Shown: in pieces, positions 16,228-25,400 of the stretch
Position numbering within the stretch: the stretch's first letter is position 1
How the letters are laid out: each line of letters begins with the position of its first letter
Source of the DNA: JBBRHQ01 sp963725315
GTDB lineage: Bacteria > Actinomycetota > Thermoleophilia > Solirubrobacterales > 70-9
Assembly (NCBI GenBank): GCA_963725315.1
Contig: CAVRYA010000009.1
Span: forward strand, 1-64,000
Direction: 5' to 3'
DNA: 64,000 nt
Notes under the pieces: model-generated
Databases searched by the model: none
The model's input: only the letters and a program-made list of their open reading frames with translations
Told to the model about the DNA's origin: nothing
Translations under genes and position numbers: made by a program

Positions 16228-17394
16228 TCAGAGCGAGGCGTATACGGCGTCGATCAGGGCTCTGTTGCGAGGGTTCTGCCAGCTCACGCCGGCCCGGTTC
16301 ATCGTGTAGCCGAAGGCGAGGCCGGCCTCCGGGTCGGCGAAGCCCAGCGAGCCGCCGGCGCCGAAGTGCCCGAAGCCGCGCTCACCGGGCCCGAGCGGGC
16401 GCTCCGGCTGGGTGAGCTGGAAGCCGAGCCCGAAGCGCGATGGGCGGCCGAGCACGAAGTCGGGCCCGCACGACTCCTCATGGGTCGCCGCCGCGATCGT
16501 CCCGGGGTCGAGCAGGCGGACGCCGTCGATCGCCCCGCCGCAGGCCAGGGCGCTGTAGATCCGGGCGATCCCGGTCGCGGTCGCGTGACCATTGGTCGAG
16601 GGCATCACCGCGGCGCGCCAGGCCCTGGTGTTGACCGTCCCCAGACCCGAGATCCCGGGCGGGTTGAGGTAGACGCTTCGAAACAGCGCCTCGCGCCCGC
16701 CCTCGACCGCCCCGCCAGGGGGCGGGTCCGCGGCGGGCGGAGGCTCGACCTCGAAGAGGAACTCGGCGACACGGGCATCCTCCTCGGGGCCGATCCCGAA
16801 GTGGAAGTCAGCCCCCAGCGGCGCGGCGATTCGTCGGCGGAAGAGCTCCCCGAGCCCGCTGCCGCCGGCCCTGCGCACCAACTCCCCGACCATGAAGCCG
16901 AAGGTGTTGACGTGGTAGCCGTGTGCGCGGCCCGGCTCCCACCAGGGCTCCTCCGCGGCCAGCGCCGAGGTCATCGTCCCCCACTCGTACATGGCCAGCT
17001 CCGGAAGCGGGCGGCGGATCCCCGGCAGCCCGGCACGGTGGCCGAGGATCATCCTGGGGGTGATCGCCTCCTTGCCCGCCGCCGCGAACTCGGGCCAGTG
17101 GCGCGCCACCGGCTCGTCGAGGTCGATCCGCCCCTCCTCGACCAGGATCAGCAGGCAGGTGGCGGCCATCGCCTTGCCGACCGAGAAGACGTCGACCAGC
17201 GTGTCCCGCCGCCACGGGCGACGCCGCTTCGGGTCCGCCCAGCCGGCCCAGATCTCGACCACGGGACGCCCTTCCACGCTCACCGCGACCGCGGCCCCGA
17301 TCTCTCCGCGGTCGCGGAAGTTCCCCGCCAGCGCCTCCCTCACCCCGGCGAAGCGCGGATCGCAGCTGCCGTGGATCTGGGGAACCTCGGCCAC
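16228..17394 (-). CDS. Serine hydrolase, class C beta-lactamase family
   Basis: A 388-residue protein of the beta-lactamase/esterase EstB superfamily. The catalytic SxxK motif is FSVGKAMAAT, the Tyr motif is YHVNTFGF, and the third motif is in FGHFGAGGSLGFADPEAG. No signal peptide is present, so it probably acts in the cytoplasm as an esterase or peptidase rather than giving drug resistance. It is convergent with the DUF4242 gene. Confidence 0.9.
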   Translation of the reverse strand: MAEVPQIHGSCDPRFAGVREALAGNFRDRGEIGAAVAVSVEGRPVVEIWAGWADPKRRRPWRRDTLVDVFSVGKAMAATCLLILVEEGRIDLDEPVARHWPEFAAAGKEAITPRMILGHRAGLPGIRRPLPELAMYEWGTMTSALAAEEPWWEPGRAHGYHVNTFGFMVGELVRRAGGSGLGELFRRRIAAPLGADFHFGIGPEEDARVAEFLFEVEPPPAADPPPGGAVEGGREALFRSVYLNPPGISGLGTVNTRAWRAAVMPSTNGHATATGIARIYSALACGGAIDGVRLLDPGTIAAATHEESCGPDFVLGRPSRFGLGFQLTQPERPLGPGERGFGHFGAGGSLGFADPEAGLAFGYTMNRAGVSWQNPRNRALIDAVYASL

Positions 17395-17459
17395 GCCACC
17401 ATTCTCGCGCCGGGCGGGGACTTGACTCGGGGGGGTCCGGGGGGCATAGGATCGTCGGC

Positions 17460-17804
17460 ATGACGCTCTCCGCCGGGAGGAAGGGGACCGCGATCCGCCT
17501 CTGCGCCGTGCTGGTCGTGCTCGGCGGCCTGACCGCGGCCCTCGCCACGGCGCCCCGGGCGCAGGCGCAGGGATGCAGCAACGCGCGCAAGGCGAAGAAC
17601 GTGCGGGCCTTCGGGGTCGGCTGCCACAAGGCCAAGAGGGTGGTCGCCGAGTCCGTCAGCCGCCCCAAGTGCCGCAACCGCTGCAGCTTCCGCAAGGTCG
17701 GCTATCAGTGGTCCTGCGAGCAGCGACCCTCGGGGCTGAACGCGTGCGAGACCCACGTCGGCACCAAGCGCTACACGGTGACCTTCAAGTACACCGGCAC
17801 CTAG
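17460..17804 (+). CDS. Small Cys-rich secreted protein
   Basis: A 114-residue protein with a Sec signal peptide (residues 1-37, ending APRAQAQ). The 77-residue mature part has six Cys (GCSN, GCHK, KCRNRC, SCEQ, ACET) and many Lys/Arg, which would suit three disulfides and a basic surface. I do not recognise a family. It starts 65 bases from the divergent serine hydrolase. Confidence 0.7.
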   Translation: MTLSAGRKGTAIRLCAVLVVLGGLTAALATAPRAQAQGCSNARKAKNVRAFGVGCHKAKRVVAESVSRPKCRNRCSFRKVGYQWSCEQRPSGLNACETHVGTKRYTVTFKYTGT

Positions 17805-17864
17805 CGCTGCAGTTCGGCGCGGGGATGCAGCAACCTCGGTCGGCGCAGCGTGTTTCAGATAGTG

Positions 17865-18818
17865 ATGAGCGCTATCGGGATCCGCCCTCGAATCGCCCTG
17901 GTCCTAGCAGGCCTCGCAGCGTTCATCGGCCTCGGCGCGATCCTCCTCCCGGCCGCCGACGGCGCCTTTCCCGGCAAGCCCGGCCTGATCGTCTTCGACG
18001 ACTCCGCCCAGAGCGGCGGGGGAGAGTCCGAGTCGGACTGCGTCGGCAGCTTCGACGCGATCAAGACGATGCGGCCGGATGGGCGGCACCGCACCTACCT
18101 GCGCCGGGGGATCGACCCGGCCTTCTCGCCAAACGGCGGCAGAATCGCCTACGGCGTCTGCGACGGCGTTCAAAGCGACCTGATGGTGATGAGGAGCGAC
18201 GGCACGGGCGCCCACGCGGTGCTCGACGGCCCCGTCGACGAGTACCAGGCCGCCTTCAGCGCCGACGGCCAGCGGCTCTTCTTCGTCCGCGACGCCGGTG
18301 GCGAGGGCTACGGGAACATCTACTCGGTCGGCATCGACGGCACCGGCCTGAAGCGGCTGACGCCCAAGCACGGCGAGATCGCCGAGCACAACCCGCAGGC
18401 TGCCGCGAACGGTCGCTTCGTGGTCTTCGAGCGCTCTGGCCGGATCCTCACCATGCGTCCAGACGGCTCCCGCGAGAAGCGCCTCGCCTTCGGTTATGAC
18501 CCGGCGATCTCACCTGACAGCCGCCATGTCGCCTACGCCGCCGGTGGCCAGATCCAGCTGATCGGGGCCGGCGGAGGCCACCCGCATCCGCTCACCCACA
18601 TCAGGGAGCGAAGCGACGCCTATACCTTCGCTCTCTCACCCGCCTTCTCCCCCGACGGTCGCTGGGTCGCCTTCGCCATCGAGCGCTGCGTCGACTACGG
18701 GCCGGGCTGCCACGACTCCCAGAAGCTGGTCAAGGCCCGTGTCCGCGACGGCAAGCTGCGACCGCTGACGACGACCAAGGTCGGCGGCTTTCACCCCGAC
18801 TGGCAGCCGCGCCCGTAG
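17865..18818 (+). CDS. Exported PD40/TolB-like beta-propeller protein
   Basis: A 317-residue protein: hydrophobic signal segment up to about residue 34, then a mature start AFPGKPGLIVF. Repeated blade motifs are visible: DGRHRTYLRRGIDPAFSPNG, YQAAFSADGQRLFF, GYDPAISPDSRHVAYA and LSPAFSPDGRWVAFA, typical of WD40-like PD40 repeats. It is probably a periplasmic or cell-surface binding scaffold. A GTG five codons earlier (17850) is an alternative start. A similar gene lies at 26634-27575. Confidence 0.82.
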   Translation: MSAIGIRPRIALVLAGLAAFIGLGAILLPAADGAFPGKPGLIVFDDSAQSGGGESESDCVGSFDAIKTMRPDGRHRTYLRRGIDPAFSPNGGRIAYGVCDGVQSDLMVMRSDGTGAHAVLDGPVDEYQAAFSADGQRLFFVRDAGGEGYGNIYSVGIDGTGLKRLTPKHGEIAEHNPQAAANGRFVVFERSGRILTMRPDGSREKRLAFGYDPAISPDSRHVAYAAGGQIQLIGAGGGHPHPLTHIRERSDAYTFALSPAFSPDGRWVAFAIERCVDYGPGCHDSQKLVKARVRDGKLRPLTTTKVGGFHPDWQPRP

Positions 18819-18879
18819 CGGTCCGAATCCGCGTCCGCCGAGCCGGCCGCAAGGAGCTCGGACGTAGGAGACTGGACCG

Positions 18880-19038
18880 ATGCCCACGGGAGCGCTGGCC
18901 ATCGGCCGCCACCTGCTTTTCCGCCAGATCGGCCACGGCGGCTGGATCCTGATCGTGGCGCTGGTCGTCGTCTTCGTGCTGATCCGCTATTGGCCTGCGA
19001 TCACCGACGCGATGGAGCGATGGTGGCGCTCGAGATGA
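18880..19038 (+). CDS. 52-residue single-pass membrane protein
   Basis: A small gene with an AGGAG site nine bases before ATG 18880. It encodes a short basic N-terminus, one hydrophobic helix (WILIVALVVVFVLI, residues 22-35) and an amphipathic tail ITDAMERWWRSR. Its 3' end overlaps the end of the convergent TIGR03118 gene by 38 bases. Function unknown; the codon pattern and ribosome site make it a credible gene. Confidence 0.55.
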   Translation: MPTGALAIGRHLLFRQIGHGGWILIVALVVVFVLIRYWPAITDAMERWWRSR

Positions 19039-20183
19039 GCCGTCTAGTAGCCCCCGGGACCTCCCCCGGCCCGGAGACGGGTGCCGGGGCGGCGGTCAGC
19101 TCACCGAACAGCCCGTGCGACTCGCCGGCCGGCCCGGCCGTGAACAGCAGGGTCTTCGGCGTTCCGATCACGCCGTTGCCGAACTGCAGCGCCCACAGCC
19201 CGTCGATCCTGATGCGGCTGCCGTTCTTGCGCCGCAGCGCCCCGAGGAGCTTGCCGCTGCGCGGATCGAAGGCGTTGATCCGCCCGTCGCCGAAGTTGCC
19301 GATCAAGAGCGCTCCAGACGCCCCGCCGAACCCCTTCGGCGCCCGGGCGACGCCCCACGGCGAGTCGAGCGGCCCGCGCCGGGCGAAGCGGCGCAACAGC
19401 TTGCCGCTGGTGTCGTAGACGTCGACGAAGCCATTGCCCGGCGCCGGGAATGTCGTCCTCCGCGTCGCGGTCCTGCTTGGCGTAGGTGACGATCAGCTTG
19501 TTGCCGACGGCCTGGATCCCGAACGGGGCGAACCGGGACGGGATCTTCGGGTCACGGAAGGCGCCGCGGCGGTGGATCCGCTTGAAGTCGGAGTTCCAGA
19601 CGTCGACCTTGCCGTTGTGGAAGTCGGTGGCGTAGATCCGCTCACCCCCTGCCGCGTTGGCGATCGCGAGCCCCTTGAAGATCGCGCCGGGCACCGTCTT
19701 CGCGGTCTGCGCCTCGGTCGGCGAGACCGAGATGTTCCAGCCGGTGATCCGGCCGGCCTCGGAGGAGAAGAGGAAGGTGGCGGGGCCCGAGCTTGCGCCC
19801 GAGTGAACGACGAAACCCGGTGAGCCGTTGTAGACCATTCCGGTGGGCGCTCCTCCCGGGATCGAGACGGTCAGCGGGATCTTCACCGGCGGCGGGCTCC
19901 CGATCCCGCCCGAGTAGAGGGTCGAGTTGTCGGCGCCGTTGTTCGCCACCCAGGCGGGCGTCATCGGGCCGAAGGCCAGCCCCCAGGCGTTGACGAGGCT
20001 GGGGTCGATCAGCTCGGCCCTGCCGGGCTGATCGGAGACCAGGTTGCGCTGCGCGTAGCGCCCGGCGCCGCGCGCCAGTGCCTGGGGCGCCAGCGCCATC
20101 GCGGCGATCAGCGCAACCCCGCAGACGACGCACCACCTCACCGAGCGACGATCGAAGCGGCGGGAAGCTGAGGAGGAGCGCAT
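19001..20183 (-). CDS. TIGR03118-family exported protein, one frameshift
   Basis: The N-terminal part has a signal peptide ending APQALARG and then NLVSDQPGRAELIDPSLVNA, WGLAFGPMTPAWVANNG and TGMVYNGSPGFVV, hallmarks of the TIGR03118 beta-propeller family. At the CCC run 19437-19439 the frame shifts; dropping one base joins DDIPGAG to NGFVDVYDTSGKLLRRFARR and the remaining propeller (SPWGVARAPKGFG, DGLWALQFGNGV). The span is 3n+1 bases. Start 20183 gives the best signal peptide; another ATG lies at 20222. Role unknown. Confidence 0.78.
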
Positions 20184-20255
20184 CGGGACCCCAATCGGTC
20201 GGCGGCCGGCACATCCGGCCATCGGGCTGGGATACGGGAGAGCGCGGGCGGAGGT

Positions 20256-22923
20256 TCAGCCCCAGGCCACCGCCCAGTCCGCCGGCTCATCAGGGCGGGC
20301 CGGGAGGGCGAAGGCGACGGAGCCGGCGGCCCGTCGGTGGGCGACGGGACGGCCGTTCGCCCAGACCCGCACCCGGCCGGCGTCCTGCGGCACGCCGCCG
20401 ACCCGAAGGCGAAGCCGGCCCCCGGTCTCGACCCGTAGGTAGCCGCGCATCAACCGCGGCGATCGCTCGACGCCGATCCGCGGCATCCGCAGCGAGAAGC
20501 GCCTCAGGTGCGGGTCGATGCGGAAGCCCCCCCGGGTCGCGGTGACGCCGGCCAGGTTGACCGCGTTCATCACCATCCAGGTCGGCTGCTCGGTGATCTG
20601 CCCGGCGTAGTCGGAGTAGAGGCCGACGCCGCAGTTCGCGGGTCTGGCCGAGTAGAAGGCGTTGCAGGCGTCGTCGACCGAGATCGTCCCGTCCCAGTGC
20701 CGGGGGAAGGCGCTGGCATGGGCGGCGAGGGTGTTGCGGGCGTACTCGCTCCAGGCGTAGCGGGCCGCGCCCGGGACCGTGCCGTCGAGGCTCGCCAGCG
20801 CCCAGGTCAGCCAACCGTTGACGTCGTACCAGACGCCGCCCACGTACTGCGAGGCGCCGTCGAAGCCGACGTAGGTGGGGGCCTCGGTGACCGCCGGATC
20901 GGCAGCGGCGGGGGACTGGGCGGAGCCGATCTGCGCCGGCCCTCCGATCGCCGCGGGTGCGCCGATCCCGGTGAGGAAGCGGCGGATGTTGGCGACCAGC
21001 CGGCCGGCCCGCTCGCGCCCCGGCACGCCGCTGAGGATCGCCCAGGGCTGCGGCTCGCCGAAGATCGCCCCGCTGCCGATCTGCGTCCCCGCCGCGGTGT
21101 AGCCGCGCGAGTACCAACCACGCCCGGTCCACTCGCGACTCACGGTCGCCCGCAGCACGGCGGCGCGGGCGCGCAGCTTGGCGGCGAAGACGCGATCCCC
21201 GCGCAGCTGGGCGAGCTGGGCGAGGCGCGGGTAGGCGTAGGCGAGCTGGTCGGCGACGAGCATCGACTCGTTCATGTGGAGGAAGATCGCCGAGAAGTCC
21301 GACCAGTCGCCGTTGGCGCCGGCCAGGTAGCCGCCGTGGGGGCCGCGCAACGACTCCTGGTGGGCGAAGGCGATCTTCAGGTGTCGCCAGACACTGACCT
21401 TGCTGTGGCTGTCGCTGAACGGCATCCGCTCGGAGAAGAAGCCGGGATCCCGAGCGCCCAGCCCGTACTCCGCGGCGGCCAGCAGCAGCCAGAAGTCGAG
21501 GTCGTTCGAGTTGTCGATCAGGTCGTAGGGCTCAGCAGAGCGGAACGCTGCCGTACGGCGTTTCGCCGCTGGCCCGCGACTGCAGCGAGACCGAGTAGCG
21601 GAGGATCTCCCGCGCCATTGTCGGGTCGGTCCAGACCATCGGCAGCAGGTAATGCAGCCAGCTTCGGGAGCCGAGGTTGGCGCCGCCGCTGTACTGGTAG
21701 TAGCCGCCCTGGGTGATCGTGTGGTGCCCGCAGGCCTCTTCGTAGACCGAGGCGGCGCGCAGCAGGTAGGCGTCCCACTGCAGCTCGCGGGCGGCCCAGG
21801 TACGGCCGGCGCCGAAGCGCGCCTTCGGCACCCAGGCCGCCCAGCGCCGCTCGCTCTCGCCGAGCGGGTCGCGGGCGCGGCGGTACCTCGCCACCAGCCG
21901 GGGGATCTGCCCCGGGTGGGCGATGCCGTAGCCGTAGCGGATCCTCGCCGACTGGCCGGGGCGGAGGCGAAGCGGGGCGCGGAAGGCGAACAGGGCGTCC
22001 CCGGTCGAGCCGCTCGGCGAGGGGGCTGCGATCGAGCCGCTGAGCCGGTCGGCCGCGACCTCGGCCGGGGCGGCCCGCGTCCCGGCGCCGAAGAAGGCGG
22101 AGGCGGACGTCTCGTGGCCGGCGAGCGGACCGCGCAGGGCGGCGGCGAAGATGCTCAGCGGGCGGTGGTCCCCGTGCTCGCCGGGGGCCTGGGCGACGCT
22201 CAGGGTCCTGCTTGCCGGCTTCCAGCTCGGTGAGGCGAGGCCGCGATGAGCGTGGTCGTACTGGTCGTAGGGGTTGACGTCCCAGTACTCGAACCAGGAG
22301 ACCCTGCGGGTGCGGTCGGAGAGGTTGCGGATCGCGACGTCGTGGAGGAGCAGCGGGTCGTCGCCGAACGGCGCGTAGACGTCCTCGCGGATCTCGAGGC
22401 CGCTGGACCGCAGGCTCCGCTCGTGGTAGCCGACGCCGAAGCGACGCGAGGTCGCGGCGCCCGCGGGGCGGTCGAGATGGAGCGTGCTCAGCACCCTGCC
22501 GCCGGCCTCGAGGTAGCCGTAGCCGCCGGCGAAGTGCCGCTCGGATGGCTCGTAGCGGTTGGCCCACTGGGCCAGCCGGTCCTGGCTCCAGAGCTGCGTG
22601 TAGCCGTGGTTGAAGGCTGCGGCGACGATGTGGTCGTTGCCGAGCTCGTGCTGCGCGGCGGTGTCGCCGTCCAGCTCCGGCTGCCTCGCCCACGGCACCC
22701 TCTCCTCATCGATCCGGTAGCGGAAGGCCGGCAGGCCGAAGCGGTCGACGCTCCAGCGGCCGAATGCGCCGCTGCCGAACGTCGAGGAGACGTCCACCTG
22801 GCTGCGGTCCGCCGAGAGCGGCGCCGGGGCGGCAGCGGCGGGTGGCGCGGCCCCCAGCACGGCTGCGACCGCGATCGCGGCCAGCGCGATCGTCCGCCCC
22901 CTGCGCCCGGCCTCCTCCGGCAT
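20256..22923 (-). CDS. Secreted GH94-like (alpha/alpha-barrel) glycosidase, one frameshift
   Basis: A protein of about 888 residues once repaired. The signal peptide ends APPAAAAPAP. The first half is a beta-sandwich (FNHGYTQLWSQDRLAQW, GGYGYLEAGG, EDVYAPFGDDPLLLHDVAIR), the second an (alpha/alpha)6-type barrel with SNDLDFWLLLAAAEYGLG, NGDWSDFSAIF and YVGGVWYDVNGWLTWAL. Order and motifs resemble GH94 and related GT36-type enzymes, with the Asp of GDWSD in the acid position. The frame breaks near 21532-21545; one base must be removed to join GETPYGSVP to SAEPYDLID. It follows the MBL gene by four bases. Confidence 0.72.
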
Positions 22924-22927
22924 CGCC

Positions 22928-23554
22928 TCAGCCCGCGCCGAGCCGGCGCAGAGCCTCCCTGCCGCCCTCCAGCACGGCGTCGCCATGCGCGAAGAGCAGC
23001 GCCTCGATCGGCTCCTCCGCCAGCTCGAGCGCCCGCTCGCGGATCTGGCGCTTGACGGCGTCCGGATCCTCGCCGATCAACTGGTCGGGCACGAACCCGA
23101 CCGCACCGTGGTTGATCAGCGCATCGGCAAAGAGAAGCGCGCCCGACCCCACCTCGAGGCGCAGCACCGTGTCATCGGGGCAGATCGCGTCCATCTCCAA
23201 TGCCACCACCCCCTCGCCGAGGCGATCGCCGAAGGCAAAGCCCACGACCTCCGGGCCCTCGGAGAACTCGTGCAGCCCCGCCTCGCAGCAGCGGATCGGG
23301 CAGCCGTAGCGTTCGACCAGGCGCTCGGCCTGGCGCAGGTGGTGGCGGTTGCTCAGCACCACCGACTCGACGCCGCCGTGCCGCTCGAACCACCCGGCGC
23401 CCCCGGCCGGCAGCAGCGGATCGAAGGCGATCCCCGAGCCCGCGAGGAAGTGGGAGCTGACCTCGATCCCGATCCGCGGGTGGACCGCGGTCCACCGGAA
23501 TAGCCCGGGGAGGATCTCCCGCGGCTCCTGAGCTGCACGGTCCTCGCCGCTCAA
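22928..23554 (-). CDS. Metallo-beta-lactamase-fold hydrolase, atypical metal site
   Basis: A 208-residue protein with the MBL layout (VVLSNRHHLRQAERL, LRLEVGSGALLFADALI, ALLFAHGDAV). The usual HxHxDH is reduced to NRHHLRQA, so metal binding may be altered or absent. It starts with TTG 23554 after a G-rich site and is followed after four bases by the GH94-like gene; the link between them is unclear. Confidence 0.7.
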   Translation of the reverse strand: MSGEDRAAQEPREILPGLFRWTAVHPRIGIEVSSHFLAGSGIAFDPLLPAGGAGWFERHGGVESVVLSNRHHLRQAERLVERYGCPIRCCEAGLHEFSEGPEVVGFAFGDRLGEGVVALEMDAICPDDTVLRLEVGSGALLFADALINHGAVGFVPDQLIGEDPDAVKRQIRERALELAEEPIEALLFAHGDAVLEGGREALRRLGAG

Positions 23555-23598
23555 CCGGCGCCCCCACCAGCGCCGGCACTAGGCTGCGCCGGCCGACC

Positions 23599-24327
23599 TT
23601 GATCGATCTCCACTGCCACATTCTCCCCGCGATCGACGACGGCGCGCAAGACCCGCAGGAGAGCGTCGCGATGGCGCGCCAGGCCGCCGAGGACGGAATC
23701 GAGGCGATTTGCGCCACCCCGCACATCCGCCACGACCACGATGTCCGCATCGTCGAGATCGCGGCCAGGGTCGAGGCGCTCAACCGCGACCTGCGCGGGG
23801 AGGGGGTCGAGGTCCGGGTCCTTCCCGGGGGTGAGGTCGCGGAGACGGCGGTCGAACGCCTCGACGAGGAGGAGCTCGCCAGCGTGGCCCTCGGCTCGGG
23901 GCGCTGGGTGCTGCTCGAGCCGGCTCCGGGGCCGCTCTCCGACAGCCTCGAGCGCAGCGTCGAGGCACTGGCGCGGCGCGGGCACCGGTCGCTGATCGCC
24001 CACCCCGAGCGCCACCTCGCGGCGGACATGTTCGAGCGCCTGGCCCGGCTGGTCGCCGACGGCGCCCTGGTCCAGGCCACCGCGGACTTCTTCCTGCGCG
24101 AGGACTCGGTGCCCGGGATGCTCGAGCTGGCCGGCCGCGGGCTGGTCCACGTGCTCGGCAGCGACTCGCACTCCTCGCGGTTCGGGCGCGCGGCTCGGCT
24201 GGGCGATGCGATCGGCGCGCTTGCGCAGGTGGAGCGCCTGGCGCCCCACATCGAGTGGATCGCCGGCGCCGCGCCGCGGGCGATAGTCGAGGGAGGGCCG
24301 GTCGAGCCGCCCTTCGAGCCACTCTGA
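23599..24327 (+). CDS. PHP-domain phosphatase, CpsB/CapC-like
   Basis: A 242-residue protein. IDLHCHILPAIDDGA at the start, the inner motifs CATPHIRHDHD and IAHPERHL, and LGSDSHSSRFG near the end are the metal ligands of the PHP-type tyrosine phosphatases of the CpsB/YwqE group. These usually act on the kinase for capsule export; no kinase or capsule genes are near, so another phosphoester is possible. The start is TTG 23599, directly before the conserved IDLHCH. Confidence 0.85.
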   Translation: MIDLHCHILPAIDDGAQDPQESVAMARQAAEDGIEAICATPHIRHDHDVRIVEIAARVEALNRDLRGEGVEVRVLPGGEVAETAVERLDEEELASVALGSGRWVLLEPAPGPLSDSLERSVEALARRGHRSLIAHPERHLAADMFERLARLVADGALVQATADFFLREDSVPGMLELAGRGLVHVLGSDSHSSRFGRAARLGDAIGALAQVERLAPHIEWIAGAAPRAIVEGGPVEPPFEPL

Positions 24328-24339
24328 GCGCTGGGCGCC

Positions 24340-25287
24340 TCAGTCGGCCGACGTCAGCTCGACCTGGCGCGAGAGATCCTCGATCACCTGCCGGGCACCG
24401 GTGCCGAGGCCGCGGCGGAGGAAGTTGGCGGCGCCGGCGGCGGCGCCGATGAGAAGCGCCTCGCGCCAGTCGCGCCCCTCGGCGAAGCAGGCGGCGAGCG
24501 CGCCCATCATCGAGTCGCCGCAGCCCTCGCGGGTGCCGCGATCGAAGTGGGGCGGTGTCAGCCACCAGGCCCCGTCCTCGCGCAGGACCAGCGCCGGGCG
24601 CCCCGCTCGGGTGACGACGACCGTGCCGGCGCCGCGCCGCCGCAGCTCCTCTGCGGCCGAGCGCAGCTCGGCCCCCTCGACCGGCCCGGAGACGAACTCG
24701 GCCAGCTCCCAGTCGTTGAGCTTGACCAGGTCGGGGGAGCCCTCCAGGGCGCTGTCGAGCCGCGGCGAGGAGAGGTCGACCAGGACCCGGGCACCGTTCT
24801 CGCGGGCGTCGGCGACGAGGCTCCCGTAGAGATCCAGCGGCAGCGTCTCCGCCGGATAGGGGTTGCAGACCGCCAGGACCCCCGCGTCGAGGGCCGCGGC
24901 ACAGGTCGCCGAGAAGAGATCGTCGACCTCGTGCCTGGAGGGGGGCGGGCTCGCCACCAGCGAGACCAGCTCGCGCTCGCCGCCGCGGCGGTCGTTGACG
25001 TAGCAGCCGCTGGGCCCCGTCGTCTCGACCAGCCGCAACTCACCCGGGAGCTGCTCGAGGAGAGGGCGCAGGACGGCGCCGATCTCGCCTCCGATCAGGC
25101 CGCACAGCACCGGCGCGGCGCCGAGCTCGCCCGCCATCCTCGTCACCCAGACTCCCTGGCCGGCGGCATGGATGTGGATCTCGTCGCCCTCGGCCGCGCG
25201 CTGCTCGACGCTGATCGAGAGCAGCGGGTTGGGCCCGAAGACGGCGAGCTTGACGGAGTTGCTCTGTGAACCGGTCGCGCTGGACAT
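24340..25287 (-). CDS. PfkB-family carbohydrate kinase
   Basis: A 315-residue protein of the ribokinase/1-phosphofructokinase fold. The N-terminal part has VKLAVFGPNPLLSISVEQ and HIHAAGQGVWVTRMAGELG; the signature REGCGDSMMGALAACFAEG (about residues 257-275) holds the catalytic Asp and the anion hole. Resemblance is closest to 1-phosphofructokinase-type sugar kinases; no PTS or fructose genes lie close by. ATG 25287 was chosen since the fold starts eight residues later. Confidence 0.85.
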   Translation of the reverse strand: MSSATGSQSNSVKLAVFGPNPLLSISVEQRAAEGDEIHIHAAGQGVWVTRMAGELGAAPVLCGLIGGEIGAVLRPLLEQLPGELRLVETTGPSGCYVNDRRGGERELVSLVASPPPSRHEVDDLFSATCAAALDAGVLAVCNPYPAETLPLDLYGSLVADARENGARVLVDLSSPRLDSALEGSPDLVKLNDWELAEFVSGPVEGAELRSAAEELRRRGAGTVVVTRAGRPALVLREDGAWWLTPPHFDRGTREGCGDSMMGALAACFAEGRDWREALLIGAAAGAANFLRRGLGTGARQVIEDLSRQVELTSAD

Positions 25288-25400
25288 CCGGGCAACCCTA
25301 ACCCGATCGGGAACAGGCAAATGTTGGCCAGCCAGCCAGTAGTAGTATGACCCGGTCCCCGGGCAGCGAGCGACGATCGGCGGTGAGGATGGAGGCCCCA

